Shown here: positions 26,652-34,358 of the stretch, piece after piece
Position numbering within the stretch: the first letter of the stretch is position 1
Layout of the letters: each line of letters opens with the position of its first letter
Origin: an uncultured Isosphaeraceae bacterium
Lineage (GTDB): Bacteria > Planctomycetota > Planctomycetia > Isosphaerales > Isosphaeraceae
Assembly (NCBI GenBank): GCA_945957605.1
Contig: CAMFLR010000007.1
Coordinates: forward strand, 62,001 to 126,000
Direction: 5' to 3'
DNA length: 64,000 bases
Notes under the pieces: generated by a model
Told to the model about the DNA's origin: nothing
Seen by the model: the letters and a program-made list of their open reading frames with translations, nothing else
Database searches by the model: none
Program-made: the position numbers and the translations under genes

Positions 26652-27659
26652 ATGGCGTTCCCGCGCATGGCCTCGACACGTCCACGTCTTTTGCAAATGG
26701 CGACCGTTTGTCTCTCCGCCGCCGTTATGTTCAACACAACTGGGTGCAGCCATCGCCGTAGCGCGATGCGACCTGTGTACGGCACGCCCGTTCCCGCCGA
26801 ATCTGGCACGATTGTAACGGATGAACCGGTCGACGCAGGTATTCCGCCCGCGCTTCCCAAGAGCGGTCCGGTCATCGATCGCGAGATCGACAAAAACCTC
26901 GACAAGGATCCCGAACTCGCGCCAATCAAGCCGCAAAAGGATTCGAGCGTTAAGCCGTCGCGAAACAACACGACACCGCCCGCTGCGACCGACCTTAACG
27001 AGCCCGATCTGAACGTCGCCCCCGAGCGCAAGCCCAAGGCGAACATCATCGCCCCGCCGCTCGAAAGCCCTAACGGCTCCGGCCCCGCCGCCTCGCGGGG
27101 CACCGGAATCCGCACAAGCTCGCGGGTTCGCCGGACCTCGATGCAGGACACGGTTCGTCCGTTCGTGAACGACGCCGACGACCTCTTCCAGCCGCCCAAG
27201 GCCGACCGCTCGTGGAAGTACATCGTCGTCCACCACAGCGCGAACGCGACTGGGAGCTACGATCAGATCGACCGCGAGCACCGCAAGATTCAAGGGTGGG
27301 ACGGCTGCGGCTACCACTTCGTGATCGGCAACGGCTCCGACAGCCCGGACGGCCAGATCGAAGTTGCCCGCCGCTGGGCCAACCAGAAGCACGGCCTGCA
27401 CTGCCGCAACGGTAAGAACCCGGACGTCAACGAGTTCGGCATCGGCATCTGCCTGATCGGTGATCTCGACAAATCGCCGCCGACCCCCAAGCAGATTGCC
27501 GCCGCCCGCGCCCTCGTCGCCTATCTCGCCGAGCGATACGACATTCCGACCGATGCAGTCGGCACGCACGCTGAACTTGCCGAAAGTCCCACCGCCTGCC
27601 CGGGCAAGCACTTCCCCGAAGAACAGATCTTTGGCTCGAAGCACCTGGCCAAGAAGTAA
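26652..27659 (+). CDS. Exported N-acetylmuramoyl-L-alanine amidase (Amidase_2/PGRP domain)
   Basis: A 335-residue envelope protein. After an export signal ending in a weak lipobox (FNTTGC, Cys32) comes a Pro/Lys-rich, probably unstructured segment (about 40-180). The zinc-dependent amidase domain spans about 188-330: KYIVVHHSAN gives the first zinc His, THAEL near 306 gives the second His, and PTACPGKHFP gives the Cys ligand. Cleaves the bond between MurNAc and the stem peptide, or may only bind peptidoglycan. ATG 26652 is preceded by AGGAGC. The presence of Cys as the third ligand indicates catalysis. A strong terminator follows. Confidence 0.87.
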   Translation: MAFPRMASTRPRLLQMATVCLSAAVMFNTTGCSHRRSAMRPVYGTPVPAESGTIVTDEPVDAGIPPALPKSGPVIDREIDKNLDKDPELAPIKPQKDSSVKPSRNNTTPPAATDLNEPDLNVAPERKPKANIIAPPLESPNGSGPAASRGTGIRTSSRVRRTSMQDTVRPFVNDADDLFQPPKADRSWKYIVVHHSANATGSYDQIDREHRKIQGWDGCGYHFVIGNGSDSPDGQIEVARRWANQKHGLHCRNGKNPDVNEFGIGICLIGDLDKSPPTPKQIAAARALVAYLAERYDIPTDAVGTHAELAESPTACPGKHFPEEQIFGSKHLAKK

Positions 27660-27687
27660 GCCACCTGTCGAAATCCAACTTGAGTGA

Positions 27688-27714
27688 AGCCCCGATGATC
27701 AATCGGGGCTTTTT
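27688..27714. terminator. Intrinsic terminator shared by convergent genes
   Basis: AGCCCCGAT (27688-27696), loop GATCA, ATCGGGGCT (27702-27710), then TTTTTG on the plus strand; the minus strand has a run of A/T on the other side too. It terminates the amidase gene. The stop codon of the convergent globin gene (27699-27701) lies in the loop. Confidence 0.85.
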
Positions 27715-29060
27715 GTTTTATCCTTCTCGGCTTCAGTCGCCGCTTGCTTGTCCTTCGCAGAGACGATTTGCGACTCGTACTTGCTCAGCAATGCAACGAG
27801 CTCGTCCGCTTCAGTTTTTTTAACACTGTGTGCTTCGAGCACGTCGCGCAAGTCTTCTATCATGGCCTTATATTCCGAAGGCATGATGGCCATGGCTTGG
27901 TGAGCAGTCGCCATCTTCGCCCCCTTGTATTCAAACGGGCCACCCGTCCGACTGCTCAAAAACTCGAGTACGGCTTTTTCTATTTTGAGCATCGTCATGT
28001 CATCGGTCGCGAACTTGCCGTTGCGGCCAAAATCGACGCGTGGGTCATTCGACGCCTTGAACAGGAAGTCCTGAACAATTGGCTTGATCTTCTCGACCCC
28101 CCCGAGCCGATTCCAGAGCGTGGGATTCGTCGGCTCGGTCCGCGACGCGAGTAGTTCCTGCCGCATCCGTTCGGCGTAGCTCGTTCCCGCTGGCAATTTG
28201 GGTGTCTCAGCCGGCTTTGTGGTCGACGGCGAAGAATCTGGCTTGGTATCCGCCGGCTTGTCTTCGGTTTTGGGCATTTCTTGCGGCTTCGTATCCGCTG
28301 GCGTCGCGCTCGCGACAGCGTTCGGAGCCGGTTTCGTGTCGATCGGCTTGATCTCGGCCGGTTTCGATTGAGCCGGCTTTGCAACTTCTGCCGGCTTTGA
28401 ATCGGCCGCTTTTGCAACTTCGACCGGTTTGCTCGAATCCGGCTTCGTGTTCGCGGCCATTTCGCCTGCCGGAACTGCAGGTGTAGGCGGCTTTGCTGTT
28501 AATGCTTCGGCCGGCTTTGTCTCGGCGGGCTTTGGAGAAGGAGTCGTCGCTGGCTCCGGCGGCTTTTCCGTCTTGGCAACTTCTGTCGCCGCAGGTTTGC
28601 TCGCCTCAGGCTTCATCTCGGCCTTGGCTGGTTCGGCTGGCTTGGCCGCTTCGGGTTTGGGGGCGGGAGCTTGTACGACTTCCGCCGGCATCGCAACACG
28701 GCGCCGAGCCGCTTCAAGCAAGATGTCGAGCGGTTTTCGCAGTTCCAGGGCACGCTCAGCGTCGGTCGCAAGTTTTTCCGCCTTCGTCAGCGATGCGACA
28801 ACCTGCTTTTCATAGTCGGGCGAGACTTTGAGAAATGGGACGAGCGTTCGGAGCGAGCCTTGAAACAGCCGATAACAACCCGCCGTGTCGCCATTATTAT
28901 AAAGAGCAACGCCATCGTTAATTGTTTGATATGTTGCCGAATCGAGTGCAACCGCAAAGTCGCGCGACCACGCTGTAACCGGTGGCTGATCGGCGGCGAT
29001 CGCAATCGCAGCCACCAGCAGCATTCCAAGGGCAAGCGAGCAGACGCGAGGGAGAATCAT
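27699..29060 (-). CDS. Exported protein with a C-terminal truncated-haemoglobin domain
   Basis: A 453-residue protein. An N-terminal signal peptide (SLALGMLLVAAIAIAA) and a small helical domain lead into a long repetitive Lys-Pro-Ala-Glu linker (about 125-300) of units like KPAE, TKPA and SKPAE. The last 130 residues match a group 1 truncated globin: NRLGGVEKIKPIVQDF, GGPFEYKGAKM, the proximal His in TAHQAMAI, and a final helix DLRDVLEAHSV. The family's usual B10 Tyr position appears to be Leu. A haem globin outside the cytoplasm is unusual; O2/NO sensing or chemistry is possible. It is last in a run with sucCD and Nudix. The signal peptide and globin domain are read from the sequence; the function is open. 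Confidence 0.78.
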   Translation of the reverse strand: MILPRVCSLALGMLLVAAIAIAADQPPVTAWSRDFAVALDSATYQTINDGVALYNNGDTAGCYRLFQGSLRTLVPFLKVSPDYEKQVVASLTKAEKLATDAERALELRKPLDILLEAARRRVAMPAEVVQAPAPKPEAAKPAEPAKAEMKPEASKPAATEVAKTEKPPEPATTPSPKPAETKPAEALTAKPPTPAVPAGEMAANTKPDSSKPVEVAKAADSKPAEVAKPAQSKPAEIKPIDTKPAPNAVASATPADTKPQEMPKTEDKPADTKPDSSPSTTKPAETPKLPAGTSYAERMRQELLASRTEPTNPTLWNRLGGVEKIKPIVQDFLFKASNDPRVDFGRNGKFATDDMTMLKIEKAVLEFLSSRTGGPFEYKGAKMATAHQAMAIMPSEYKAMIEDLRDVLEAHSVKKTEADELVALLSKYESQIVSAKDKQAATEAEKDKTKSPD

Positions 29061-29102
29061 CGCTCGACTCCATGTTCAAAGAGGCATTTGTTATGAAGTT
29101 GT

Positions 29103-29663
29103 TCAATCCCACTTCTGGCCGCGCCGGATCGCCTCATGAAACAGGGCGATCACGGTCATCGAGTCGGTGATTTGTCCCGATCGTACCATGCGCCACGCCT
29201 CAGGCCACGGTACGCGTCGCACTTCGATTCGTTCGGTCCCTTCGGGCTCGCTCGGCCCGTGAGTTAGGCCAGTCGCGCGAAACACCGTCGCCAACTCGTC
29301 GCTGACTGAATTGGAAAGATGAGAGATCGAGATCCGCTCATATTCAGCCGCGACAAGCCCCGTCTCCTCGACAAGCTCGCGGCGGGCGGTTTCGAGCGGA
29401 TCTTCGCCCGGCGGACCGCCGCCTTCGGGGATCTCCCACGAATACATGTCGAGTGGATATCGGTGCTGGCCCACCATCCAGATTGAGCCGTCGTCGTCGA
29501 CCGGCAAAACGCCAACAGCGTGGTTCTTGAAGTGAACCACGCCGTAAATTCCCGGCTTGCCGTCGGGACGAATAATTTGATCCTCTCGCACGTTGATCCA
29601 CGGATTATCGTAGATCGCCCGCGTTGCGAGAGTCTTCCAGGGATTGCCTTCGTGATCGCTCAC
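29103..29663 (-). CDS. Nudix hydrolase, ADP-ribose pyrophosphatase type
   Basis: A 186-residue protein whose Nudix box reads GGGPPGEDPLETARRELVEE followed by TGL, matching G-x5-E-x7-R-E-(I/L/V)-x-E-E-x-G-(I/L/V). The upstream YSWEIPEGG is typical of ADP-ribose/nucleoside-diphosphate-sugar pyrophosphatases. It likely clears nucleoside diphosphate derivatives; the substrate is not readable from the sequence. The start is a GTG at 29663. The gene begins six bases after the sucD stop, so it is co-transcribed with the succinyl-CoA synthetase genes. Confidence 0.88.
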   Translation of the reverse strand: MSDHEGNPWKTLATRAIYDNPWINVREDQIIRPDGKPGIYGVVHFKNHAVGVLPVDDDGSIWMVGQHRYPLDMYSWEIPEGGGPPGEDPLETARRELVEETGLVAAEYERISISHLSNSVSDELATVFRATGLTHGPSEPEGTERIEVRRVPWPEAWRMVRSGQITDSMTVIALFHEAIRRGQKWD

Positions 29664-29669
29664 AGGCCT

Positions 29670-30551
29670 TTAACCCTTGAGCGCGGCCTGAAGGGTCACC
29701 CCCATGTCGGCCGGACTCTTGGCGACCTTGATTCCCGCGGCTTCGAGCGCAGCAATCTTGTCCGACGCCTTGCCCGAACCGCCCGAGATGATCGCGCCGG
29801 CGTGGCCCATGCGCTTGCCCGGAGGAGCGGTTTGACCGGCGATGAACGCGGCCATCGGCTTCGTGAACTCGCCTGAGCGCTTCAACTCAGCGGCCTGTTC
29901 CTCGGCGTTGCCGCCGATTTCGCCCATCATCAAGACGGCGTCGGTGTCAGGATCTGCCTGGAACATCCGCAGAACGTCAACGAAGTTGGTGCCGTTCACC
30001 GGGTCGCCGCCGATGCCAACGCACGTGCTCTGGCCAATGCCGAGGTTCGTGAGTTGCCAAACACCTTCATAAGTGAGAGTGCCCGAGCGGCTAACGAGCC
30101 CCACTCGCCCCGGCTTATGAATATATCCCGGCATAATGCCGATCTTGCACGCGCCCGGAGTAATCACGCCCGGGCAGTTGGGACCGATCAGTCGCGCCTT
30201 GGGATGATGCGCCTTCAAATAGGCCACGGCGCGAGCCATGTCGAGGACCGGAATCCCCTCGGTGATCGCGACGATCAGCGAAATTCCCGCGTCGGCCGCT
30301 TCGAGAATCGCGTCGGCCGCGAACGGCGGCGGCACGAAAATCATCGTCGCGTTCGCGCCGGTCTTGGCGACGGCTTCATGGCACGTATCGAAGACAGGTA
30401 CGCCAAGAGTTGACGTGCCGCCGCGACCGGGTGTCACACCGCCAACCAGCGTGGTGCCATAGTCGCGGCAATTCTCCGAGTGGAACGCCCCCGCCTTGCC
30501 GGTGATCCCCTGACAGATCAGACGCGTGTTCTTGTCGACAAGAATGCTCAT
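29670..30551 (-). CDS. sucD: Succinyl-CoA ligase, alpha subunit
   Basis: A 293-residue CoA-binding subunit of the TCA-cycle enzyme that converts succinyl-CoA to succinate with substrate-level phosphorylation. The CoA-binding N-terminus has [17 protein letters not shown] and GGVTPGRGG. The phosphorylated His is in [17 protein letters not shown]. The subunit is complete at the usual length. Unusually, it is separated from sucC by a nucleotidyltransferase-like gene. Confidence 0.96.
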   Translation of the reverse strand: MSILVDKNTRLICQGITGKAGAFHSENCRDYGTTLVGGVTPGRGGTSTLGVPVFDTCHEAVAKTGANATMIFVPPPFAADAILEAADAGISLIVAITEGIPVLDMARAVAYLKAHHPKARLIGPNCPGVITPGACKIGIMPGYIHKPGRVGLVSRSGTLTYEGVWQLTNLGIGQSTCVGIGGDPVNGTNFVDVLRMFQADPDTDAVLMMGEIGGNAEEQAAELKRSGEFTKPMAAFIAGQTAPPGKRMGHAGAIISGGSGKASDKIAALEAAGIKVAKSPADMGVTLQAALKG

Positions 30552-30573
30552 GTGTGATATCCGGCAAGTTCCG

Positions 30574-31146
30574 TTAATTGTGATGATCTTGTTCGCTGGC
30601 GATCGCCTTCACGAGCTTGCGAAAGCCGGGTTGAAGCGATTCGTCGAGATCGTCGGCAAAATCGCTGCAAAGTTGGCGATGTCGAATGAGGCCGACGACG
30701 TCGCCCATATCCTGAGCACGCGACGGGAATTTGAGGCCCGTTCGCATCTTCATCTCAATCAAATCAGTAAGCGAAACGGTCGTGATCCCGTCGATTTCCA
30801 CAGGACTACCCAGGTCGAATCCAACCTGATCGCTTCTGACGAGATGAACTGGAACTCCGCCTCGCATGTATTCTTTTTTGATCGGGTCGCGAATGAATCC
30901 GTTGTCGATCAGGACTTGCCCAACCGTGTTAGTCGAGTCAATCGCCACGAGATCGACGTCAGTCGTCGTTCGGACGTAGCCGTGCAGCACGACCGCAATG
31001 CCACCGATCACCGGCGCTGAAACGCCTGCCGCGCGGAGGATCTCTGAGATGTCGTGAGCGGTTTCGAGGATCGCACCTCGGCCGTCGAGCATCCGTAAAG
31101 CCTCGTCGCGCAAGAACGTGTCAGCAACCGGCGCGTTGGTGGTCAT
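30574..31146 (-). CDS. Nucleotidyltransferase-fold protein inserted between sucC and sucD
   Basis: A 190-residue protein with the polymerase-beta-type nucleotidyltransferase pattern: [22 protein letters not shown], where GG, HG, R-x-T and D-x-D are the motif residues (about 46-67). The rest, including [13 protein letters not shown], resembles the AbiEii/MNT-like stand-alone nucleotidyltransferases. The gene is co-directional with sucC (gap 9 bases) and sucD (gap 22 bases), so it is translated from the same message. No paired antitoxin-size gene is adjacent. The role could be AMP or nucleotide transfer to an unknown target; I would not claim toxin activity. Confidence 0.75.
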   Translation of the reverse strand: MTTNAPVADTFLRDEALRMLDGRGAILETAHDISEILRAAGVSAPVIGGIAVVLHGYVRTTTDVDLVAIDSTNTVGQVLIDNGFIRDPIKKEYMRGGVPVHLVRSDQVGFDLGSPVEIDGITTVSLTDLIEMKMRTGLKFPSRAQDMGDVVGLIRHRQLCSDFADDLDESLQPGFRKLVKAIASEQDHHN

Positions 31147-31155
31147 GGATATGCG

Positions 31156-32406
31156 TCAGGCCGCCCCTTTCGCCGCCGCGACAACCTTTTTCGCCGCGTC
31201 GGTCAGGCCGTCCGCCGTGATAATCTTCCGGCCCGACTCGGAAAGCAGCTTCTTGCCCAGCTCGACGTTCGTCCCTTCGAGACGAACCACCAAGGGGACG
31301 TTGAACTCGATCTCGTCGTAAGCTGCCAGAAGTGCCGACGCGATGATGTCGCACTTCATGATGCCGCCGAAGATATTCACGAGAACCGCTTTCACGTTCT
31401 TCGTGCCGAGCAAAATGCGGAAGGCTTCGAGCACCTGATCCTTCTGCGCACCACCACCGACGTCGAGGAAGTTGGCCGGCTCGCCGCCGTGATACTTGAT
31501 CAGGTCCATCGTGCTCATCGCCAGGCCGGCACCGTTTACCAGGCAAGCGATATCGCCATCGAGACTGACGTAGCTCAGGCCGCTCTTGCCGGCGCGAAGC
31601 TCGTTCGGATCTTCTTCGTGCTCGTCGAGCAACGCGGCCACGTCTTTATGCTTGAACATCGCGTTGTCGTCGAAGTTCAGCTTGGCATCGAGTGCCAGCA
31701 CTTCGCCCGAATCGGTGACGATCAGCGGGTTGATCTCGGCGAGCGACGCATCTTTATCAATGAAGAACTTCACGAACGCCTTGAAGAGCGCTTCGCCCTT
31801 GCGAACGCTTTCGCCCTTCAGTCCGAGCGCTGCCGAGATCTTGCGAGCCTGGAAATCGGCGAGGCCCATGCCGACGTCGATCGGTTCGCGGTGAATCTTC
31901 TCAGGAGTCTCGTGGGCAACGGTTTCGATCTCGACGCCGCCTTCGGTCGAGGCCATCAAAACCGGGCACTGCGTGGCGCGGTCGACGGCCACGGCGAGAT
32001 AAAGCTCGCGTTCGATGTTGTGGCCGACGGTCACCAGCACCTTGCGAATGAGCTGACCTTCTTCGCCGGTCTGGTAGGTGATCAGCGTCTTGCCCAGCAA
32101 GCTAGCGGCTGCGGCCTTCGCTTCTTCCTTGCTGTTGACGAGCTGAACTCCCTTGGCCATTCCGGGCTGGCGAGGCTTGCGGCCGCTGGCGATCTCGAGG
32201 GCATCGGCCTTGTCAGCTTCGGGGCCGACTGCGATACCCTTCCCGCGACCGCCGGCATGCACCTGGGCTTTGACGACGATCAGGCCTCCGCCCAACTTGT
32301 CGTACGCCTCGGCGGCCTCCTCGGGAGTGGTCGCCACCACGCCCGCGGGAACGGCAACTCCGGCCGCCTTCAGCAAATCCTTGGCCTGATATTCGTGGAC
32401 TTTCAT
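31156..32406 (-). CDS. sucC: Succinyl-CoA ligase, beta subunit
   Basis: A 416-residue ATP-grasp subunit. The nucleotide-binding part has [11 protein letters not shown] near residues 46-56. The metal-binding segment is [20 protein letters not shown], and the C-terminal CoA-ligase domain carries [13 protein letters not shown] and FLDVGGGA. It is complete and forms the heterodimer with sucD. First gene of the five-gene minus-strand run sucC, nucleotidyltransferase, sucD, Nudix, globin. Confidence 0.96.
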   Translation of the reverse strand: MKVHEYQAKDLLKAAGVAVPAGVVATTPEEAAEAYDKLGGGLIVVKAQVHAGGRGKGIAVGPEADKADALEIASGRKPRQPGMAKGVQLVNSKEEAKAAAASLLGKTLITYQTGEEGQLIRKVLVTVGHNIERELYLAVAVDRATQCPVLMASTEGGVEIETVAHETPEKIHREPIDVGMGLADFQARKISAALGLKGESVRKGEALFKAFVKFFIDKDASLAEINPLIVTDSGEVLALDAKLNFDDNAMFKHKDVAALLDEHEEDPNELRAGKSGLSYVSLDGDIACLVNGAGLAMSTMDLIKYHGGEPANFLDVGGGAQKDQVLEAFRILLGTKNVKAVLVNIFGGIMKCDIIASALLAAYDEIEFNVPLVVRLEGTNVELGKKLLSESGRKIITADGLTDAAKKVVAAAKGAA

Positions 32407-32513
32407 GGCAGCGGACTATGCCTCGTCATGGTCGCAAACGTGGCTGACCTTCAAGATCAACACGATACCACGTTTTACCAGACGACCCAGCCTGCGGCCA
32501 GACCCCTTCGCAT

Positions 32514-33131
32514 TCAACTCCGCCGCCGTTCCCGGTCCTCGCGTTCGACCTCGCGCTCAATCTGCGCGATCTCGTCGTCGCTGGGAAACATCGGGTCGCG
32601 CTTGAACGCATCTTTCAACTCGCCCGACCGTTCCAAATCACCAAATTCTTCGGCCCAATACGCCAATTCTTCCTCGCTCAGGTTGCTCGGCTTCTCCGGC
32701 CTCGCCTCCTGCGCGGCCTCCTTGCGCTTTTCAATCGCCTGACTCATCTGACTAAGAAATTCATCAGCCGTCGACGTCCCCGCCTTGCGTTTGCGAGCCG
32801 CCGCCTTGATCTGATTGTCCGACGACACGACCATGAGTCGCTTGGGGTCGCTATGTTGCTGAATGAATTCGGTGATCTGCTCATCGGCCGAGGGATTGTT
32901 CACCGCGAAAATAACGGTAATTCCCTTATGCCGCGTGCGCGACGGCAAACCTTCGGGGACTTTCTTGGCGTCAAAGACAACCGTCGTGAGATGCGCCTCG
33001 ACCGGCCCGAGTTTGTGCGCGACATCATTCAAAAACCGCGTGCGAACGCGCCGGAACCCATCGGGCCCGAACTTTCGGCCCATCAGGCCTGCGGCGAACA
33101 TCACGTTGTAACCGTCGATCAAGGTGCGCAT
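32514..33131 (-). CDS. YacP-like NYN-domain protein (putative ribonuclease)
   Basis: A 205-residue protein of the NYN/PIN-like family (YacP/Rae1). The N-terminus MRTLIDGYNVMFAAG carries the first conserved Asp. TTVVFDAKKVP, ITVIFAVNNPSADEQITEF and LMVVSSDNQI carry the others of the acidic metal site. YacP/Rae1 cleaves mRNA on ribosomes in Bacillus. The C-terminal 60 residues are a charged extension ending in REVEREDRERRR. I chose ATG 33131 because the fold begins immediately. It lies about 107 bases upstream of sucC in the same direction. Confidence 0.85.
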   Translation of the reverse strand: MRTLIDGYNVMFAAGLMGRKFGPDGFRRVRTRFLNDVAHKLGPVEAHLTTVVFDAKKVPEGLPSRTRHKGITVIFAVNNPSADEQITEFIQQHSDPKRLMVVSSDNQIKAAARKRKAGTSTADEFLSQMSQAIEKRKEAAQEARPEKPSNLSEEELAYWAEEFGDLERSGELKDAFKRDPMFPSDDEIAQIEREVEREDRERRRS

Positions 33132-33197
33132 GCGAACACGAACTTGCGATGAGACTTTTGGGCTTTCTCTACGAAGACATTCTAAGTTTTCAAATGG

Positions 33198-33239
33198 ATT
33201 GGTCAAACCATCGGCTCGGCGACTGGTTTGACCAATTTT
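33198..33239. terminator. Perfect 13-base inverted repeat
   Basis: ATTGGTCAAACCA (33198-33210), 13-base loop, TGGTTTGACCAAT (33224-33236), then TTT on the plus strand. It sits 20 bases downstream of the PEP-CTERM gene's stop and 67 bases upstream of yacP. Most simply a terminator or transcript-stabilising stem, but the length and symmetry would also fit an operator. Confidence 0.6.
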
Positions 33240-33255
33240 CGCGGCGACTGATTTT

Positions 33256-34128
33256 TCAGATCGAATCGATTGATTTTCGTCGACGTCGAACCGCCGCTCG
33301 AACGCCGAACACTCCGACGACCAGGCTGAAAATCATCCAGCTTGCTGGTTCGGGCGTGGGGGTGGGTGGTGGCGGGTTGATTGGTACGCCGGCAGGGGCG
33401 GCGAGTCCGGGCGGCGTTAGCATGAAATCCTTCCAATCCGAATTGCCGTTAAGCGGAGCGCGAATCAGAATATCTCCACGATCATCGAAGCCCTTGATGT
33501 TTACATAAGAACCGTAGTCGGGAGCTTTCTGGATTTTGTCGAGTAGATCTTGGGGAATCAGATCCAAAATCCGAGTCGTTGTGCCTGTGTTCAAATCAAG
33601 TAGACTGCTCCCTAGGCCCGATGGATTAGCGAGCAGAATTTGGTTTGCCTGATTCAACATCAAGGTGCCCCAGCCGTTCACCGACCACTGAGTTGGCATG
33701 AGCAGTGGCTTAAAATCGGAATAAGCTCCGTTGGCATATTGCACGGCGTAGCCATACGTTAGGCTACTCTCCGGCTCGGAGCGAATTAGGCCTGACGGCA
33801 TGGCGCCAATGATTGTCCCAGCGTCGTTCGTTTGATAAACCTGCATTGTATATGTTCGTTCTATCGGGGTCGCCACGCCTTGATAAAGTTGTTCCGTCGG
33901 GGCCTTGGCTCGATCAGCCTGAGTGATCGGCGTCGTCCTGCTGATGAAGTCGTAAGAAAGACCAGTTTTGGTGTTGTAGTATCCGGTTGAACTCGCTTTG
34001 ATGTCCGCGTCGTCACCTAAAACGGTCACGCTGTAATATGCTGATGCGTTTGCTCTTTCTGATACCGCCAAGCCAAAAAGGAAAGCCAAAGGCAGCAAAT
34101 GGAATCCCAGCGTTCGTAAGACATGCAT
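33256..34128 (-). CDS. PEP-CTERM-anchored exported protein
   Basis: A 290-residue exported protein. The signal peptide (GFHLLPLAFLFGLAVSERANA) precedes a soluble domain with YGYAVQYANGAYS-like repeats resembling secreted planctomycete proteins. A Pro-rich PPPTPTPEPAS leads into the hydrophobic stretch MIFSLVVGVFGV, then the basic tail RAAVRRRRKS: together a PEP-CTERM sorting signal. Exosortase would cut and process it, but no exosortase gene is in this window. The start is ATG 34128 with GGAG upstream; a GTG at 34152 would add eight residues. Confidence 0.82.
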   Translation of the reverse strand: MHVLRTLGFHLLPLAFLFGLAVSERANASAYYSVTVLGDDADIKASSTGYYNTKTGLSYDFISRTTPITQADRAKAPTEQLYQGVATPIERTYTMQVYQTNDAGTIIGAMPSGLIRSEPESSLTYGYAVQYANGAYSDFKPLLMPTQWSVNGWGTLMLNQANQILLANPSGLGSSLLDLNTGTTTRILDLIPQDLLDKIQKAPDYGSYVNIKGFDDRGDILIRAPLNGNSDWKDFMLTPPGLAAPAGVPINPPPPTPTPEPASWMIFSLVVGVFGVRAAVRRRRKSIDSI

Positions 34129-34358
34129 CGCATTCACTCCATTGATTCGCACGGCTAAGGCACAATCGGAAGGGGGCGAGTCGTTCGTCTCCTTCCTCGC
34201 GGACGAGACAACTATTACAGCAGACGACTTTGGGGTTCGCTCGAATCGGCAACCACGCAGACAATCGCCAAATCGCCGGGATATTGCCTGAATTATCGGA
34301 AGGCGTCAATCTGAGCTCGAACCAGGCGCAATCGAGGATGCGTTTTAGGCTAAAGGCT

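Noticed and set aside
30574-31146. Toxin-antitoxin MNT/HEPN or AbiE system
   Set aside because: Only the nucleotidyltransferase side is present, with no HEPN or antitoxin partner next to it. Its flanks are sucC and sucD.
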